64,000 bases of DNA, taken from the NCBI RefSeq assembly GCF_014218355.1, contig NZ_AP023368.1, positions 4,713,501 to 4,777,500 of the forward strand. The letters are read 5' to 3'. Position 1 is the stretch's first letter, and the number at the start of each line of letters is the position of its first letter. This DNA is from Anaerocolumna chitinilytica (GTDB lineage: Bacteria; Bacillota; Clostridia; Lachnospirales; Lachnospiraceae). Below, piece by piece: positions 1 to 9,096 of the stretch. The notes beneath the pieces were generated by a model. That model saw only the letters and a list, made by a program, of their open reading frames with translations, made no database searches and had not been told where the DNA came from. The position numbers and the translations under genes are program-made.

Positions 1-541
1 ATTCAATATCAGAGGGATCAAATACTGTATCAAAATTATAGATACCTGGATGCTTTATTAAATAATCTTCTTCAAGTTCTTTCGCCATAAAAAAGGAAGC
101 TTCCTCGTCTAACGAACTATCTGGAAGATGTATATGGTACTTAGATGCAGAAATAAAACCAAATCTTCTATAATAATCAGGATTACCCGTGATAAGAACA
201 GCTTTATATCCGAGTTCTTTGGCTCTTTTCATGGTTTCTGTTATTAGAAGTGAACCAATTCCTTGACCTTGAAACTCCGGAAGAATTGATATCGGTCCAA
301 ATGCGATAATTTCGTTGCAAATCATTCCTTCTTTCATCATTCTTGAATATATAATATTCCCAATAACTCTGCCTTTTTCCACCGCAACATAATCTAATTC
401 TTTTATAAACGTTGATGATTTTCGAAGATTATGAAGAACCAGATGTTCATTGCATCCAGGTCGATATACATTCCAAAACGCCTCTCGTGTAACGTTTTCG
501 GTTTCTTTATAATCTCCTTCTAGTTCATGTCTAAGCTCCAC
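1..541 (-). CDS. GNAT family N-acetyltransferase (YhbS-like), 3' end outside window
   Basis: Reading leftward from a GTG at 541 gives about 180 residues without a stop, running off the window edge. The start follows a clear GGAGGAG site seven bases upstream. The central stretch contains IAFGPISILPEFQGQGIGS, the acetyl-CoA binding (Q/R-x-x-G-x-G/A) motif A of GNAT enzymes, followed by a YYRRFGF motif typical of the YhbS-like group. It presumably moves an acetyl group to a small-molecule or protein amine in the cytoplasm; the substrate cannot be read. The C-terminus is missing only because the window ends. Confidence 0.85.
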   Translation of the reverse strand, partial: MELRHELEGDYKETENVTREAFWNVYRPGCNEHLVLHNLRKSSTFIKELDYVAVEKGRVIGNIIYSRMMKEGMICNEIIAFGPISILPEFQGQGIGSLLITETMKRAKELGYKAVLITGNPDYYRRFGFISASKYHIHLPDSSLDEEASFFMAKELEEDYLIKHPGIYNFDTVFDPSDIE

Positions 542-558
542 TGTTTCTCCTCCTGATT

Positions 559-1002
559 TTAATACTTTTTATTGAGATATCTAAATATAATGATTCCTGC
601 TACATACTGAAAAACAAGGTATCCGAATAAATACAAAATCAAAATTTTAGAATAGCGTATAATTTCTAAGGATTCTAGGGCTGAAAAAATAACTATTGAT
701 ATACTAATAGTGACTAGACCCAATATATAAGCATATCTCCCTGATTGATTTCTAAATTTTTCTTTTCGTTCATCATGTAGTTCAATGGTTTCGTTTTCTA
801 TACGTTCCATATATCTGATTTTATTGTTGGGGTGTGACCAATAGAAATACTTCCATAATCCTACACACCCTCCGGCAACTCCTGCACCGGCTAACCCCCA
901 GAGCAGACTCTCAAGTTTCGTGTTACTAAACCCTGCAATGATTCCAAATAAAAGACCAATTATTAGATAGCTAATTCCTGTGTATAAATTGCTTTTCTTC
1001 AT
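559..1002 (-). CDS. Four-helix membrane protein paired with an HTH regulator
   Basis: A 147-residue protein with four predicted membrane segments: roughly residues 9-27, 33-53, 88-108 and 115-140. The first two and last two are separated by a charged loop (about 55-85) rich in Glu, Arg and Lys. I recognise no enzymatic motif. Its start overlaps the stop of the upstream HTH gene in an ATGA junction, so the two are translationally coupled. Pairs of a small Xre-type regulator and a small membrane protein are common in Firmicutes, often with the membrane partner tuning the regulator or making up a stress response. That role is an inference. Confidence 0.75.
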   Translation of the reverse strand: MKKSNLYTGISYLIIGLLFGIIAGFSNTKLESLLWGLAGAGVAGGCVGLWKYFYWSHPNNKIRYMERIENETIELHDERKEKFRNQSGRYAYILGLVTISISIVIFSALESLEIIRYSKILILYLFGYLVFQYVAGIIIFRYLNKKY

Positions 1003-1205
1003 TTTTTTACACCCCTTTCAAATATAAATATTTCCTCTATTGTTTTTTCAAAGTAGTCTGCTATGATAAACGCCAGCTCCAAAGATGGATTGTATTTTCC
1101 ATTCTCTATTGAACTGATCGTTTGTCTGGAAACACGAATTGCCTTTGCAAAATCCTCTTGATTTAATCCGTACTCCTTTCTTAACTGTTCGACTTTGTTT
1201 TCCAC
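999..1205 (-). CDS. Small Cro/CI (Xre) family transcriptional regulator
   Basis: A 68-residue protein that is almost entirely one HTH_3 domain: LRKEYGLNQEDFAKAIRVSR is the first half and QTISSIENGKYNPSLELAFI the recognition helix and following turn. It starts at GTG 1205, chosen because AGGAGGTG lies seven bases upstream. It is the first gene of a two-gene operon with the membrane protein at 559-1002 (4-base overlap). The promoter in front of it carries two near-identical 23-bp direct repeats, which are probable binding sites for this protein itself. Confidence 0.88.
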   Translation of the reverse strand: MENKVEQLRKEYGLNQEDFAKAIRVSRQTISSIENGKYNPSLELAFIIADYFEKTIEEIFIFERGVKK

Positions 1206-1225
1206 AAAAACACCTCCTGAAGTTA

Positions 1226-1296
1226 TGACAAGGTTCCTTTACATTTTTTATTATATACTTATTAATCCATTTTTGTCAAGGTTCTTTTACATTTTT
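1226..1296 (-). promoter_or_regulatory. Promoter of the HTH operon with two direct-repeat operators
   Basis: On the minus strand a TTGACA -35 box (1274-1279) is followed after 18 bp by a TATAAT -10 box (1250-1255). Two 23-bp copies of the same sequence, matching at 21 of 23 positions, lie at 1226-1248 and 1274-1296 in the same orientation, 48 bp apart. One covers the -35 box and upstream bases; the other covers the region just downstream of -10. That placement is what an autorepressor would use. Confidence 0.8.
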
Positions 1297-1370
1297 ACAA
1301 TTTTTATCTTCTTAAATTAAGGTTGCCAGGTATCAAAACATAGTATGGAAACCAATTATAGGCATTATAA

Positions 1371-1402
1371 AACACCCTACCATTTTGTAATGATAAGGTG
1401 TT
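1371..1402 (-). terminator. Terminator of the lipoprotein gene at 1445-2035
   Basis: An imperfect hairpin with arms AACACC and GGTGTT plus inner pairing (CCATT with AATG). On the minus strand it is followed by a TTTTAT stretch. It lies between two leftward genes and downstream of the lipoprotein gene. Confidence 0.6.
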
Positions 1403-1444
1403 ATTATAGTTCTTTATTTGAGTGGAAATGAGTATAAACGATGT

Positions 1445-2035
1445 TTACTTAAGTTCAAGATAGTTTGGTCTAAAATTATCATCTGCTAGGTTCATTTCAC
1501 CACCGAATCCATAGAATACCCAGTTATCATCATCATCTTTTCTATAAACATACTTTCGATACCAATTCTTTAATTTGCTATCTGCTCCTAAATATTCTTC
1601 TGTTATAGTCAATAAACTATTGTTAAAGAATTTGTTTTTATAATAGGTATTCGTGATTATAGCAGAAACTAACTCAATATTTTGGTGATATATAGTGGGA
1701 TAAAATACATTTTTTTGCAAATGAAGTGTACTTATCTTATTATCATCAATTTCCTTATTATAAAAAAATATATATTTCCATTCTACATCTTCGTATCCAT
1801 CATATGCATCTGTAATATCACGCAAAAATTTATTATATTCATCCCTCGAAACTTCATCCTTGGCAGTGATATCTACAATAATTTTATCACCCTTTTCAAT
1901 CATTTGTTTAGCCAACTGCATATCAAAATTAAGCTCTTCTGTTTTTTCGGGTTTTATTTTGTCGTTAGTATTTATACAAGAAGTTAGTGTTATTACGTAA
2001 ATGATAACTGCACATATCAAAATTAATTTTTTCAT
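1445..2035 (-). CDS. Predicted lipoprotein of unknown function
   Basis: The start is placed at ATG 2035 rather than the upstream ATG at 2050 because the run of seven G that makes up the ribosome site lies between them. The resulting 196-residue protein begins with Lys-Lys, a hydrophobic segment and the lipobox LTSC, so the mature protein would be anchored on the outer face of the membrane. The rest is soluble, rich in Asp, Lys, Asn and Tyr, with an acidic KDDDDNW stretch near the C-terminus. I recognise no family. It stands alone between terminators. Confidence 0.8.
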   Translation of the reverse strand: MKKLILICAVIIYVITLTSCINTNDKIKPEKTEELNFDMQLAKQMIEKGDKIIVDITAKDEVSRDEYNKFLRDITDAYDGYEDVEWKYIFFYNKEIDDNKISTLHLQKNVFYPTIYHQNIELVSAIITNTYYKNKFFNNSLLTITEEYLGADSKLKNWYRKYVYRKDDDDNWVFYGFGGEMNLADDNFRPNYLELK

Positions 2036-2193
2036 ATTGCCCCCCCTCATATAGATAAAACAGTCTAATATGAACTCTAAAACTATTTTTTCTAAAAGCT
2101 TTCTAAAGCATAAATATCCCCTACAATATATATATCATAACGATCTCTATTATCACAATAGCTATTTTTATAACCTATTAATTATTAGATATA

Positions 2194-2237
2194 AAAAGTT
2201 CCATAACAACCTATAAAAAAGTTGATATGGAACTTTT
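2194..2237 (-). terminator. Terminator of the GH31 gene (conserved-loop family)
   Basis: A perfect 12-bp stem (AAAAGTTCCATA with TATGGAACTTTT) closes a 20-base loop. On the minus strand it is followed by TTTTTATAT. It belongs to the family with similar loops also seen at 6328, 15184, 17792, 20175 and 26874. Confidence 0.8.
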
Positions 2238-2294
2238 ATTACATTATAGCTTAAAATAGCCTGTGATTCCTTACCATTTCGAGCTAGATAAATT

Positions 2295-4361
2295 TTATTC
2301 TCCTTTTAAAATTATTTGATCAATGATATATTTTTTCATTGGTGAAATGAATCCTTCATCTAAATTTAAGCGATTATGATTGTACTGTAACTCCGTAATA
2401 TTATACATACCTTTTTCAAAGTTGAATGAATATCCATCATCTTCATAAAGAGCGAAAGAAGATATATCACTGCCATAAATATTAATTGTTAAATTGAATT
2501 GCGTATTTTCATTAATCCACTCGACAGGATTTGCAATAGGGATTATGGAATTTCCCTTCACAAATATCGGAATATGGTCAATCGGTACTTCAACTTCATT
2601 GAGCCACTGGTCGCCAATCAATCTTGCTCCGGTCTCGAAATCAAACCAAACACCTTCCGGTAAGTAAATATTTCTCTTATTGCCTTCATCTGCAAATATA
2701 GGCGCTGCCATCAATGAGTCTCCGATCCAAACCTGATCTTCTACTTCCTGAGCATATATATCGTTTGGATAATCCATTACCAAGGCACGAAAAACCGGTG
2801 TTCCGGTTGTTTTATATTTCCAAAAGGCACTATATAAATATGGTATCAGACTCATTCGAAATTCAAGTGCTTTTTTACAAGCTAAAGTCAGAGCTATTCT
2901 TTCACTTTCTGGTAGAAGCTCTCCCCGTAAATTCTCCTCATAGTGAAACTGACGCCAGGGTAGATTTGGAATCATCCATGAATTTATACAGACCTGAGCA
3001 GATAAGCAAACTATTTGTATTCGTCTGATTAACTCTATTGCACTGTCAGTCTGCCTAACCTCCGGTGTCCATAGTAAACCAGAAAAGCCTGCATTTAGTA
3101 ATGCTCTGAAAAAGTCCCTATGATTATAAAGATCACTATATAATACAAAGGGATATGAAGATGCTAAAGCATGTGATGCTCGAACTTGGCTATATGTTCT
3201 CTTGTTTTTCTTCTTGTAAAGCTCATACTGAGTATCCTGAAAGAAAATGCCGATTTGATTATGCATTTGCTCTCCGTCAAGACCCGATGGAAATTGTGTA
3301 CAATTTGGAAAAGACCAACCACCGGTATAATCAGAGCTGTCACATTCATCTAACTTAAAACCGGCAATACCCAAATCAACAAGTTTTTCATGATGCTTCC
3401 CAAAGGCTTCTCGTGCTTGTAGGATGGAAAAATCAGGTACCAAGCCTTCCCAAACCAAGTAATCGCCAGAATGGTCCTTAATCTCATCATAAAAAGGAGC
3501 CGAAGGATTAACAAAAGCTTGTTCCCACAGATTTATATCGAAATTGCTGTCTTTAAGTGCTTTGACCATATCTTCAGGTACTGGGAATTTTTTATCATTC
3601 CACAAATAGGAACATGAATAAGCTTTTGAATGCCACCCGGGTTCTAAGCCAATGATATCACATGGAATGTGGTCATCTCTTAAAGCTTTCGAAATATCGA
3701 GTATTCCATTCTGGTCTGCATCAACATAACCTCGGTATAGAACTCCTAACCCTTTTAATGGCGGTAAACATCCTCCGCCGGAGAATAGGTTATATCGGCA
3801 TATTGCATCTTTCATATCTGTTCCCGCAAAAATGTAGATATCAATGCCTTGTGCTACAGGGATATCAATAACCATAGATGAAGATGATTGTACTGTTTTA
3901 TACAATGCTTCTGTTGTACCTTTGGGACCAAGTTCAGACTCTCTTGATTTTTGCTCCTTTGCAGCACTGCTGCCACAATAAAAAGAAACATATCTTGCGG
4001 TATCAACTAATATTCCATATCCCAAAGTTGATACATAGAAAGGAACGGGTGCATGGCTATCTCCTGAATCCGATGATGGATCAGCATTTGTTCTGATAAT
4101 CTTTTTTTTCCCATTCTGCATAAATGATTTAAGCTGTAAACCAAATCCATAGATTCTTTCCTCTTCATATATTGGCAGAGTAACTGTACAGCCTCTTTGA
4201 GATACGGAAATCTTAAAATCTTCATCAGTAAAAGGTGAGGATATCTTTATCAAATGATTAAATGCTTCCAGATTTTCTGATGTTCTTCTCAATTTTATGG
4301 GGGTTAAGACCTCAGGTTCTCCTAATGTAAGCTTATATATACCATTTAATATATTAATCAT
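2295..4361 (-). CDS. Glycoside hydrolase family 31 (alpha-glucosidase / alpha-xylosidase type)
   Basis: A 688-residue protein with no signal peptide, so probably cytoplasmic, with GH31 architecture: an N-terminal beta-sandwich (about 1-200), a catalytic barrel (about 205-540) and C-terminal beta domains. The catalytic nucleophile is most likely Asp338 in GFKLDECD and the acid/base Asp410 in LYSDLYNHRDF. GH31 enzymes are retaining exo-acting alpha-glycosidases; LDECD is not the YicI-type motif, so the exact sugar is open. It is divergent from the AraC regulator at 4677, separated by 315 bp, which suggests oligosaccharide-induced expression. The start follows AAGGAA, and the gene ends in a strong hairpin. 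Confidence 0.92.
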   Translation of the reverse strand: MINILNGIYKLTLGEPEVLTPIKLRRTSENLEAFNHLIKISSPFTDEDFKISVSQRGCTVTLPIYEEERIYGFGLQLKSFMQNGKKKIIRTNADPSSDSGDSHAPVPFYVSTLGYGILVDTARYVSFYCGSSAAKEQKSRESELGPKGTTEALYKTVQSSSSMVIDIPVAQGIDIYIFAGTDMKDAICRYNLFSGGGCLPPLKGLGVLYRGYVDADQNGILDISKALRDDHIPCDIIGLEPGWHSKAYSCSYLWNDKKFPVPEDMVKALKDSNFDINLWEQAFVNPSAPFYDEIKDHSGDYLVWEGLVPDFSILQAREAFGKHHEKLVDLGIAGFKLDECDSSDYTGGWSFPNCTQFPSGLDGEQMHNQIGIFFQDTQYELYKKKNKRTYSQVRASHALASSYPFVLYSDLYNHRDFFRALLNAGFSGLLWTPEVRQTDSAIELIRRIQIVCLSAQVCINSWMIPNLPWRQFHYEENLRGELLPESERIALTLACKKALEFRMSLIPYLYSAFWKYKTTGTPVFRALVMDYPNDIYAQEVEDQVWIGDSLMAAPIFADEGNKRNIYLPEGVWFDFETGARLIGDQWLNEVEVPIDHIPIFVKGNSIIPIANPVEWINENTQFNLTINIYGSDISSFALYEDDGYSFNFEKGMYNITELQYNHNRLNLDEGFISPMKKYIIDQIILKGE

Positions 4362-4676
4362 AGTTTCACATTTCCTTAAATGTTATTAATTGATTTTTAG
4401 AGTTTATTCGTTATCAGCTAACTTAAGCTACCTATGCTTAATAAATATATTGATTTTTTGCTTATTAACAAATAGAATGGATTTTAAGCTGTATAAACTC
4501 TTAAATCTACATAGGTATAAATATATTTTATTATTATTTGAATAAACAGTAAATATGAAAAATTGGCATATAATTTAATATGTTGTCATCTAATCGAGAC
4601 AGGAATAGTATGAAAATGAAATATTAACTTTCTCTTATTAATTAATTTGTGTTAAAACTCATCGCATGGGGGTAAT
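4362..4676. promoter_or_regulatory. Divergent promoter region between GH31 and AraC genes
   Basis: 315 bp, very AT-rich, with no coding signal. It holds an inverted repeat with arms TACCTATG at 4429-4436 and CATAGGTA at 4510-4517, 73 bp apart, a possible site for the neighbouring AraC protein. No convincing complete -35/-10 pair stands out on either strand. Confidence 0.45.
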
Positions 4677-5492
4677 ATGAAAGGTTATATCGGAATGAAC
4701 TTTGATCTAAATTTAAGCCCTACTCTAATAACAAAGACACACTTATTTTACTTGATTACCATCGCACAACATATGTACGATGAAGAATATCATTTAAAAA
4801 GGTCTAATTTTGGAAGCTTTCAGCTAATCTATACAATAGAAGGTGAGGGAACCCTTTATTATAAAGATACATTGTATCATGTTAGACCAGGTGATTGCTT
4901 TGTAATTGATTGTGATGAATATCATGAGTATGTTACACTAAAGGGCCCATGGGTATATAATTATATCCATTTTAATGGCGCATCCTCAAAGCAATTTGTA
5001 GAAGCTGTCCATCTCATGAAAGGCGTTATTATAAATGTAGAAAAGAACTACACCTTTCACAGATTATTTTATCGAATAAAAAAGATTGTTGAAGAAAAAG
5101 GCGTCTTTGGCGAAGTTGAAATCTCGTCATTATTAGTGCAATTATTATCAGAATTAATGCGAAGTGAAACTCCACTTTGGATACAGCCGGTAATCGATTT
5201 TATATATAATAATTATAAAAGTAAAATAACGATTGACCAACTTGCTGACTTAGCACATATCAACAAATATCATTTCATTAAAAAATTTAAGAAGGAAATA
5301 GGTTATTCACCCTATCAGTACATTATTAATCATAGGATTGACGAAGCGAAATACTATCTAACACATATGGATTATACAATAGGAGAAATAGCTGAAATAA
5401 CGGGATTCGATTCAGCATCAAATTTTTCACAGCAGTTCACTAAAATATTTCATATGTCACCGCAATGTTATAGAAAAAAATCAAAGATATGA
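4677..5492 (+). CDS. AraC family transcriptional regulator (cupin sensor)
   Basis: A 271-residue AraC-type activator. The N-terminal half (about 40-110) is a cupin fold with the typical YTIEGEGTLYYKD...VRPGDCFVID...HEY pattern that binds a sugar. The C-terminal 100 residues contain the two HTH motifs: ITIDQLADLAHINKYHFIKKF, then IGEIAEITGFDSASNFSQQF, and the family signature ending in SPQCYRKKS. It is divergent from the GH31 gene, which is its likely target. The sensed sugar is unknown. Confidence 0.9.
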   Translation: MKGYIGMNFDLNLSPTLITKTHLFYLITIAQHMYDEEYHLKRSNFGSFQLIYTIEGEGTLYYKDTLYHVRPGDCFVIDCDEYHEYVTLKGPWVYNYIHFNGASSKQFVEAVHLMKGVIINVEKNYTFHRLFYRIKKIVEEKGVFGEVEISSLLVQLLSELMRSETPLWIQPVIDFIYNNYKSKITIDQLADLAHINKYHFIKKFKKEIGYSPYQYIINHRIDEAKYYLTHMDYTIGEIAEITGFDSASNFSQQFTKIFHMSPQCYRKKSKI

Positions 5493-5602
5493 AAGGAGCT
5501 CTGCTCTTTCGTTAATATTTACGCCTTCTCCTTCGGAAAGGGAATAACCTAGAGTGGTCACGATGAGTAGTGTCGCTCACTTAATAAAGGCAAAAACTTG
5601 AC

Positions 5603-5623
5603 CCAGTTATTAGAGTCAACTGG
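5603..5623 (-). terminator. Weak terminator after the DUF5104-like lipoprotein gene
   Basis: A 6-bp stem (CCAGTT with AACTGG) closes a 9-base loop. On the minus strand a T-rich stretch (GTTTTTGCCTTT) follows a few bases later. It lies just downstream of the stop at 5633. Short, hence modest confidence. Confidence 0.4.
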
Positions 5624-5632
5624 TAATCCTTA

Positions 5633-6184
5633 CTATTTTATTGGTATATAGATACCTGCATGCGATATCTTTTTGTCTCCATCATATAGTATCTTCTTGT
5701 CTCCATCATATATATCATTTTTATCTTCTGCTTTTACAACCAACAGTAGATAAAGACCAACATTATCTGGGTGATCTGTGTCGACTGGGTAATTTTTTAG
5801 TAAAAAGAAATATTTTTGGCTATCAGTTTTTACATAATAATACGAACTGACTTCTTTCTTTTTACGACCATGATCGTTCGATTCAAATACTGTGGGGCCA
5901 CTTGTTTTTTCGAATGAATTTATTTTTCCTTGGATAAATTTAAATAGACCATCAACACCGTCATCAAAATCGTCTGCATCACCTACAGCTTGCTTTGAAA
6001 AAACTGTCTTCAAAGCATCTTTGTCTTGATATTTAATAGCATCAATCACATGCGTCAATACATTTTCAGCTTCTATTTCATCATTATCTTTATTTAGCAT
6101 TTCTATTCTTGAACCTCCGATTGAGCATGAACTTAAGAAGAACATACTGAATATAAGTATACAGATAATTAAAAACTTATGCAT
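5633..6184 (-). CDS. Lipoprotein with DUF5104-like domain
   Basis: A 183-residue protein with a signal peptide and lipobox LSSC (Cys20), so a surface lipoprotein. The mature part resembles DUF5104 lipoproteins: conserved ENVLTHVIDAIKYQDKDALKTVFS, then GLFKFIQGK, and a YYYVKTDSQKYFFLLKNY strand region. Function is unknown for the family. The C-terminal end carries an in-frame 8-codon duplication (YDGDKKIL then YDGDKKIS). The ribosome site AGGAGG sits about 12 bases before the ATG, slightly long. Confidence 0.75.
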   Translation of the reverse strand: MHKFLIICILIFSMFFLSSCSIGGSRIEMLNKDNDEIEAENVLTHVIDAIKYQDKDALKTVFSKQAVGDADDFDDGVDGLFKFIQGKINSFEKTSGPTVFESNDHGRKKKEVSSYYYVKTDSQKYFFLLKNYPVDTDHPDNVGLYLLLVVKAEDKNDIYDGDKKILYDGDKKISHAGIYIPIK

Positions 6185-6532
6185 ATGCTATGAATTCCTC
6201 CTACTTAAATGTAAAAGTTAGTAAATATTGATATCCCCTAAAGGTTTGTTCCTTATGTATAAACAATGACACTGAAACTAAGCCCCAATCATTCTGCCCA
6301 TACTAAATATATTATAAATAAAGAATAACTCCTATATCAACATTTTCATTTTGATATAGAAGTCATTCTAAGCTAATTTATTACTCTCCTTAAGCAGAAT
6401 TTCTCATCTTACTTCTTATTCAACATGGTCTGGTGCTTAACAGTACAAACTGTCATAAAGAAAGTTCTATAAATAACCTGCTAATTTATTATACCTCCAA
6501 CCATCAATGAAATAACAGTAATACGAAAAAGT
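6185..6532. other. Intergenic region downstream of the two-component operon
   Basis: 348 bp without a gene on either strand. It contains the terminator at 6328-6363 and otherwise AT-rich DNA in which I see no further structure. The promoter of the lipoprotein at 5633-6184 must lie in its left part. Confidence 0.5.
6328..6363 (-). terminator. Terminator of the response-regulator operon (conserved-loop family)
   Basis: Arms CTATATCAA (6332-6340) and TTGATATAG (6351-6359) pair perfectly and extend by ACT/AGT after one mismatch. On the minus strand it is followed by TTATTCTTTATTT. The loop resembles those of the other members of the family. Confidence 0.65.
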
Positions 6533-7273
6533 TTACCGTTGGGTATGTGCGCTGACATAATCCGAATAGCTGCTGCCTGTATATTTTTTGAAGCAGCGAC
6601 CAAAGTAGTTCGGGTCAGGAATGCCGACATCATTGGCTGTACAGAACATCTTCTTGCTTGTTCCTGCCAGCACAATTGCACGTTCCATCCGGCACTTAAT
6701 CAGGAACTCGACAAAGCTCTTTCCAGTTTCCTGCTTAAATTTGCGGCTAAGATAGCTCGGATTAAATCCAAAATTCTGGGCCACAGAAGTAAGGTTGATG
6801 TTAGAGTCGGTAAAATTATCACGTAAATACTGCATTATCTTCTCAATATCAGACGGCGTAATTTCATGTCCAATCTCCTGTGTACGAGAGTTGTGTTTAT
6901 CAAGTTTTTCTTTTATCTTGGTTAACACCTCAGTCACCTCTTGCCGTACAATGGGTTTAAGCAAATACTCTATTACCGGCAGACGAACACACTGGCGTGC
7001 ATACTCAAAATCATCAAATCCTGTCAATACGATAATCATCAAATCTGTATATCGCTTCGTTGCCACCTCAATGAACTCTATCCCATTCATAAAGGGCATG
7101 GAAATATCAACAAAAACAATGTCTGGCCGTAAGTCATCAATGATGTTAATCGCTTCTATACCGCTTTCCGCCTCACCTACCAATTCCATATCGAGTGATT
7201 TCCAATCTATGGATACCTGTAGCAGCCTACGGGCAGACATCTCGTCATCTATGATCATAACTCGGTACATCAT
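6533..7273 (-). CDS. YesN-like response regulator with AraC-type DNA-binding domain
   Basis: A receiver domain (about 1-120) carries the phospho-acceptor Asp56 in IVFVDISMP, the switch Thr84 in VLTG and Lys106 in EYLLKP. After a linker, an AraC-type double HTH makes up the last 100 residues (LTSVAQNFGFNPSYLSRKFK, then the FGRCFKKYTGSS signature). The start is taken at ATG 7273 after GGAGGGGGAAGA; the adjacent ATG 7270 is equally possible. The gene lies 68 bp after the YesM-like kinase gene, which is its partner, and the sugar ABC transporter upstream is the expected target. Confidence 0.92.
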   Translation of the reverse strand: MMYRVMIIDDEMSARRLLQVSIDWKSLDMELVGEAESGIEAINIIDDLRPDIVFVDISMPFMNGIEFIEVATKRYTDLMIIVLTGFDDFEYARQCVRLPVIEYLLKPIVRQEVTEVLTKIKEKLDKHNSRTQEIGHEITPSDIEKIMQYLRDNFTDSNINLTSVAQNFGFNPSYLSRKFKQETGKSFVEFLIKCRMERAIVLAGTSKKMFCTANDVGIPDPNYFGRCFKKYTGSSYSDYVSAHTQR

Positions 7274-7310
7274 TCTTCCCCCTCCTGCATAACGTAGACC
7301 TGTCTGCGTT

Positions 7311-7335
7311 ACTGCTTTAATAAGTAGTTTGAAAG
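7311..7335. repeat. Intra-operon repeat, copy 1
   Basis: 25 bp matching 21471-21495 at 23 positions. In both places it lies between two genes of a leftward operon, next to a small TTGAAAG-type palindrome and upstream of a TATGCAGGAGG ribosome site. Confidence 0.6.
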
Positions 7336-7341
7336 GAACTT

Positions 7342-9096
7342 TCAAGCATCCCCCTCTACTTTTGTTTTCCTCATCTTGGGAATGTATATATCAATTTGAG
7401 TATACTCTCCAGGTTCACTGGATATCTGTACTACATTATCGCTGTCATAGTAATAACTTATTCGATTGATGGTGCCGCGCAGGCCGAAGCCTGAGAGTTC
7501 CTTGTTATCATCCTTCTCGTTTGCTTCCAGCACGCTCTTTATCTGCTCAGCACTCATGCCAACGCCTGAGTCGTAAACAATTATATGTAAACCTCCTTCT
7601 TCCATGGAGGTAGTGATACGAATAACGCACTTTTCTCCCTTAAGGCGAACTCCGTGGTAAATACAGTTTTCCACAAGAGGTTGAAGAATCAGCTTAGGAA
7701 TCATGTAATCGAGTGTACTCTCGTCAAGAATATATTCATCCTCAAATACATCCCCATAACGAAGTTTCTGCAGTGCGAGGTAATCCTGTGTAATACGCAA
7801 CTCACGCTTTAGCGGTATATCGCGATCACCTTTGCTAAGAAAATTGCGGTAAAAGCTGCCCAGTGTTTCCAGTGCATCATGGGCTTTGCTTGCATTCTCC
7901 TGCACGGCCATATAGCTGATAGTTTCTAAGGTATTATAAAGGAAATGCGGTTTTATCTGTTCTTGGAGCACACGTATCTCTGCCTTCTGCACATTCTTTT
8001 GATTCTCAAGCAGGCGATTGAACAGCTCGTTAAGATACTCTATCATGCTATTATAGCTTTCAGCCAACCGGCCAATTTCATTATTTGGCATATGGGTATC
8101 AATCTTCTTAAGCCACCCGGAGGATCTTGTGCGTTCCATTGCTTCACTTAGATTTTTAATAGGTCGTGCAATATTAATTGTAATAAACCAGGCACAAACA
8201 AACGCAGACAGGATAAATGCTATCAGAGTAATCATCAACGCATGTAAAGTATCCCGCGGCAGCGGCTCTGCCCCCTTACCGCTGGCACACAAAACTACCA
8301 GCGGCTTTACCGCCAGTTTACCGGTCAGAGTCTTCCTCTCACCTCCTAAGCGTATACTCTTATAAACGATACTGTTACTATTATAGTCACTGTCATACAA
8401 TAAACCGATTTCTTGGTTCCCACAGAGAAGTGTACCATTGCGATCAAGTATACACATACCGCTGGGATTCTGTAATGCAAGCGCATCATTAAACACATCG
8501 CCTGATATGTTCATCATTAGTATCCCCAAAAGCTTTTGTGAATTAATATCATAGATTGCACGTGACATGGTAAGTAACGGTTTACTTCCTTTTTTACTAA
8601 TCGTACCATTGCCATTAATAGAAATTACTATAGCACCACGTGCACCCAAAATATTAGAACGCTCTACGTCGTTTATATTGATGGAATATTGGCCTATTCC
8701 TGTACTTACATGCTCACCATCGTTGCGGAAGATATATACCGAATCAATATAGCTGTATAAACTTTGTATTTCATTTATACCCTCTCGTACATCATATATC
8801 TTTTCTTTATCTGTTTCTTCCGCTTTTAAATAGCTCACGACTCTGTCATTGAGCATAATCAGACGTGTCAGATAATTGTAATTCACCAAGCTTGCTCTGA
8901 TGGTGGATACCACATTGTTAACTGCCGTTTCCGATGTTCTTGCTTTAAAATCATCTTCCGTTTTCTTAATTATGATAGAGGTTGTTATCATAAACATCAC
9001 ACTGAAAAAAAGCAACAGAATAATAAGCATTAACAGGGCTTTTTGCTGCAACGACATTCTAAAATCACGTTTAAATCCATTGCCTCCATGCCTCAT
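7342..9096 (-). CDS. YesM-like sensor histidine kinase
   Basis: A 584-residue membrane kinase: TM1 about 20-43, extracellular sensor region about 44-286 (Cache-like length), TM2 about 287-310, a HAMP segment to about 362, then a His_kinase domain. The phospho-acceptor is His384 in LQEQIKPHFLYNTLE. The ATPase domain shows the N box PLVENCIYHGV, the G1 box YDSGVGMS and the G2 box GFGLRGT. It starts at ATG 9096 after GAGGTG. It is part of the operon with the two permeases upstream (about 270 bp gap) and the response regulator downstream, the usual clostridial layout for sensing an extracellular oligosaccharide. Confidence 0.93.
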   Translation of the reverse strand: MRHGGNGFKRDFRMSLQQKALLMLIILLLFFSVMFMITTSIIIKKTEDDFKARTSETAVNNVVSTIRASLVNYNYLTRLIMLNDRVVSYLKAEETDKEKIYDVREGINEIQSLYSYIDSVYIFRNDGEHVSTGIGQYSININDVERSNILGARGAIVISINGNGTISKKGSKPLLTMSRAIYDINSQKLLGILMMNISGDVFNDALALQNPSGMCILDRNGTLLCGNQEIGLLYDSDYNSNSIVYKSIRLGGERKTLTGKLAVKPLVVLCASGKGAEPLPRDTLHALMITLIAFILSAFVCAWFITINIARPIKNLSEAMERTRSSGWLKKIDTHMPNNEIGRLAESYNSMIEYLNELFNRLLENQKNVQKAEIRVLQEQIKPHFLYNTLETISYMAVQENASKAHDALETLGSFYRNFLSKGDRDIPLKRELRITQDYLALQKLRYGDVFEDEYILDESTLDYMIPKLILQPLVENCIYHGVRLKGEKCVIRITTSMEEGGLHIIVYDSGVGMSAEQIKSVLEANEKDDNKELSGFGLRGTINRISYYYDSDNVVQISSEPGEYTQIDIYIPKMRKTKVEGDA

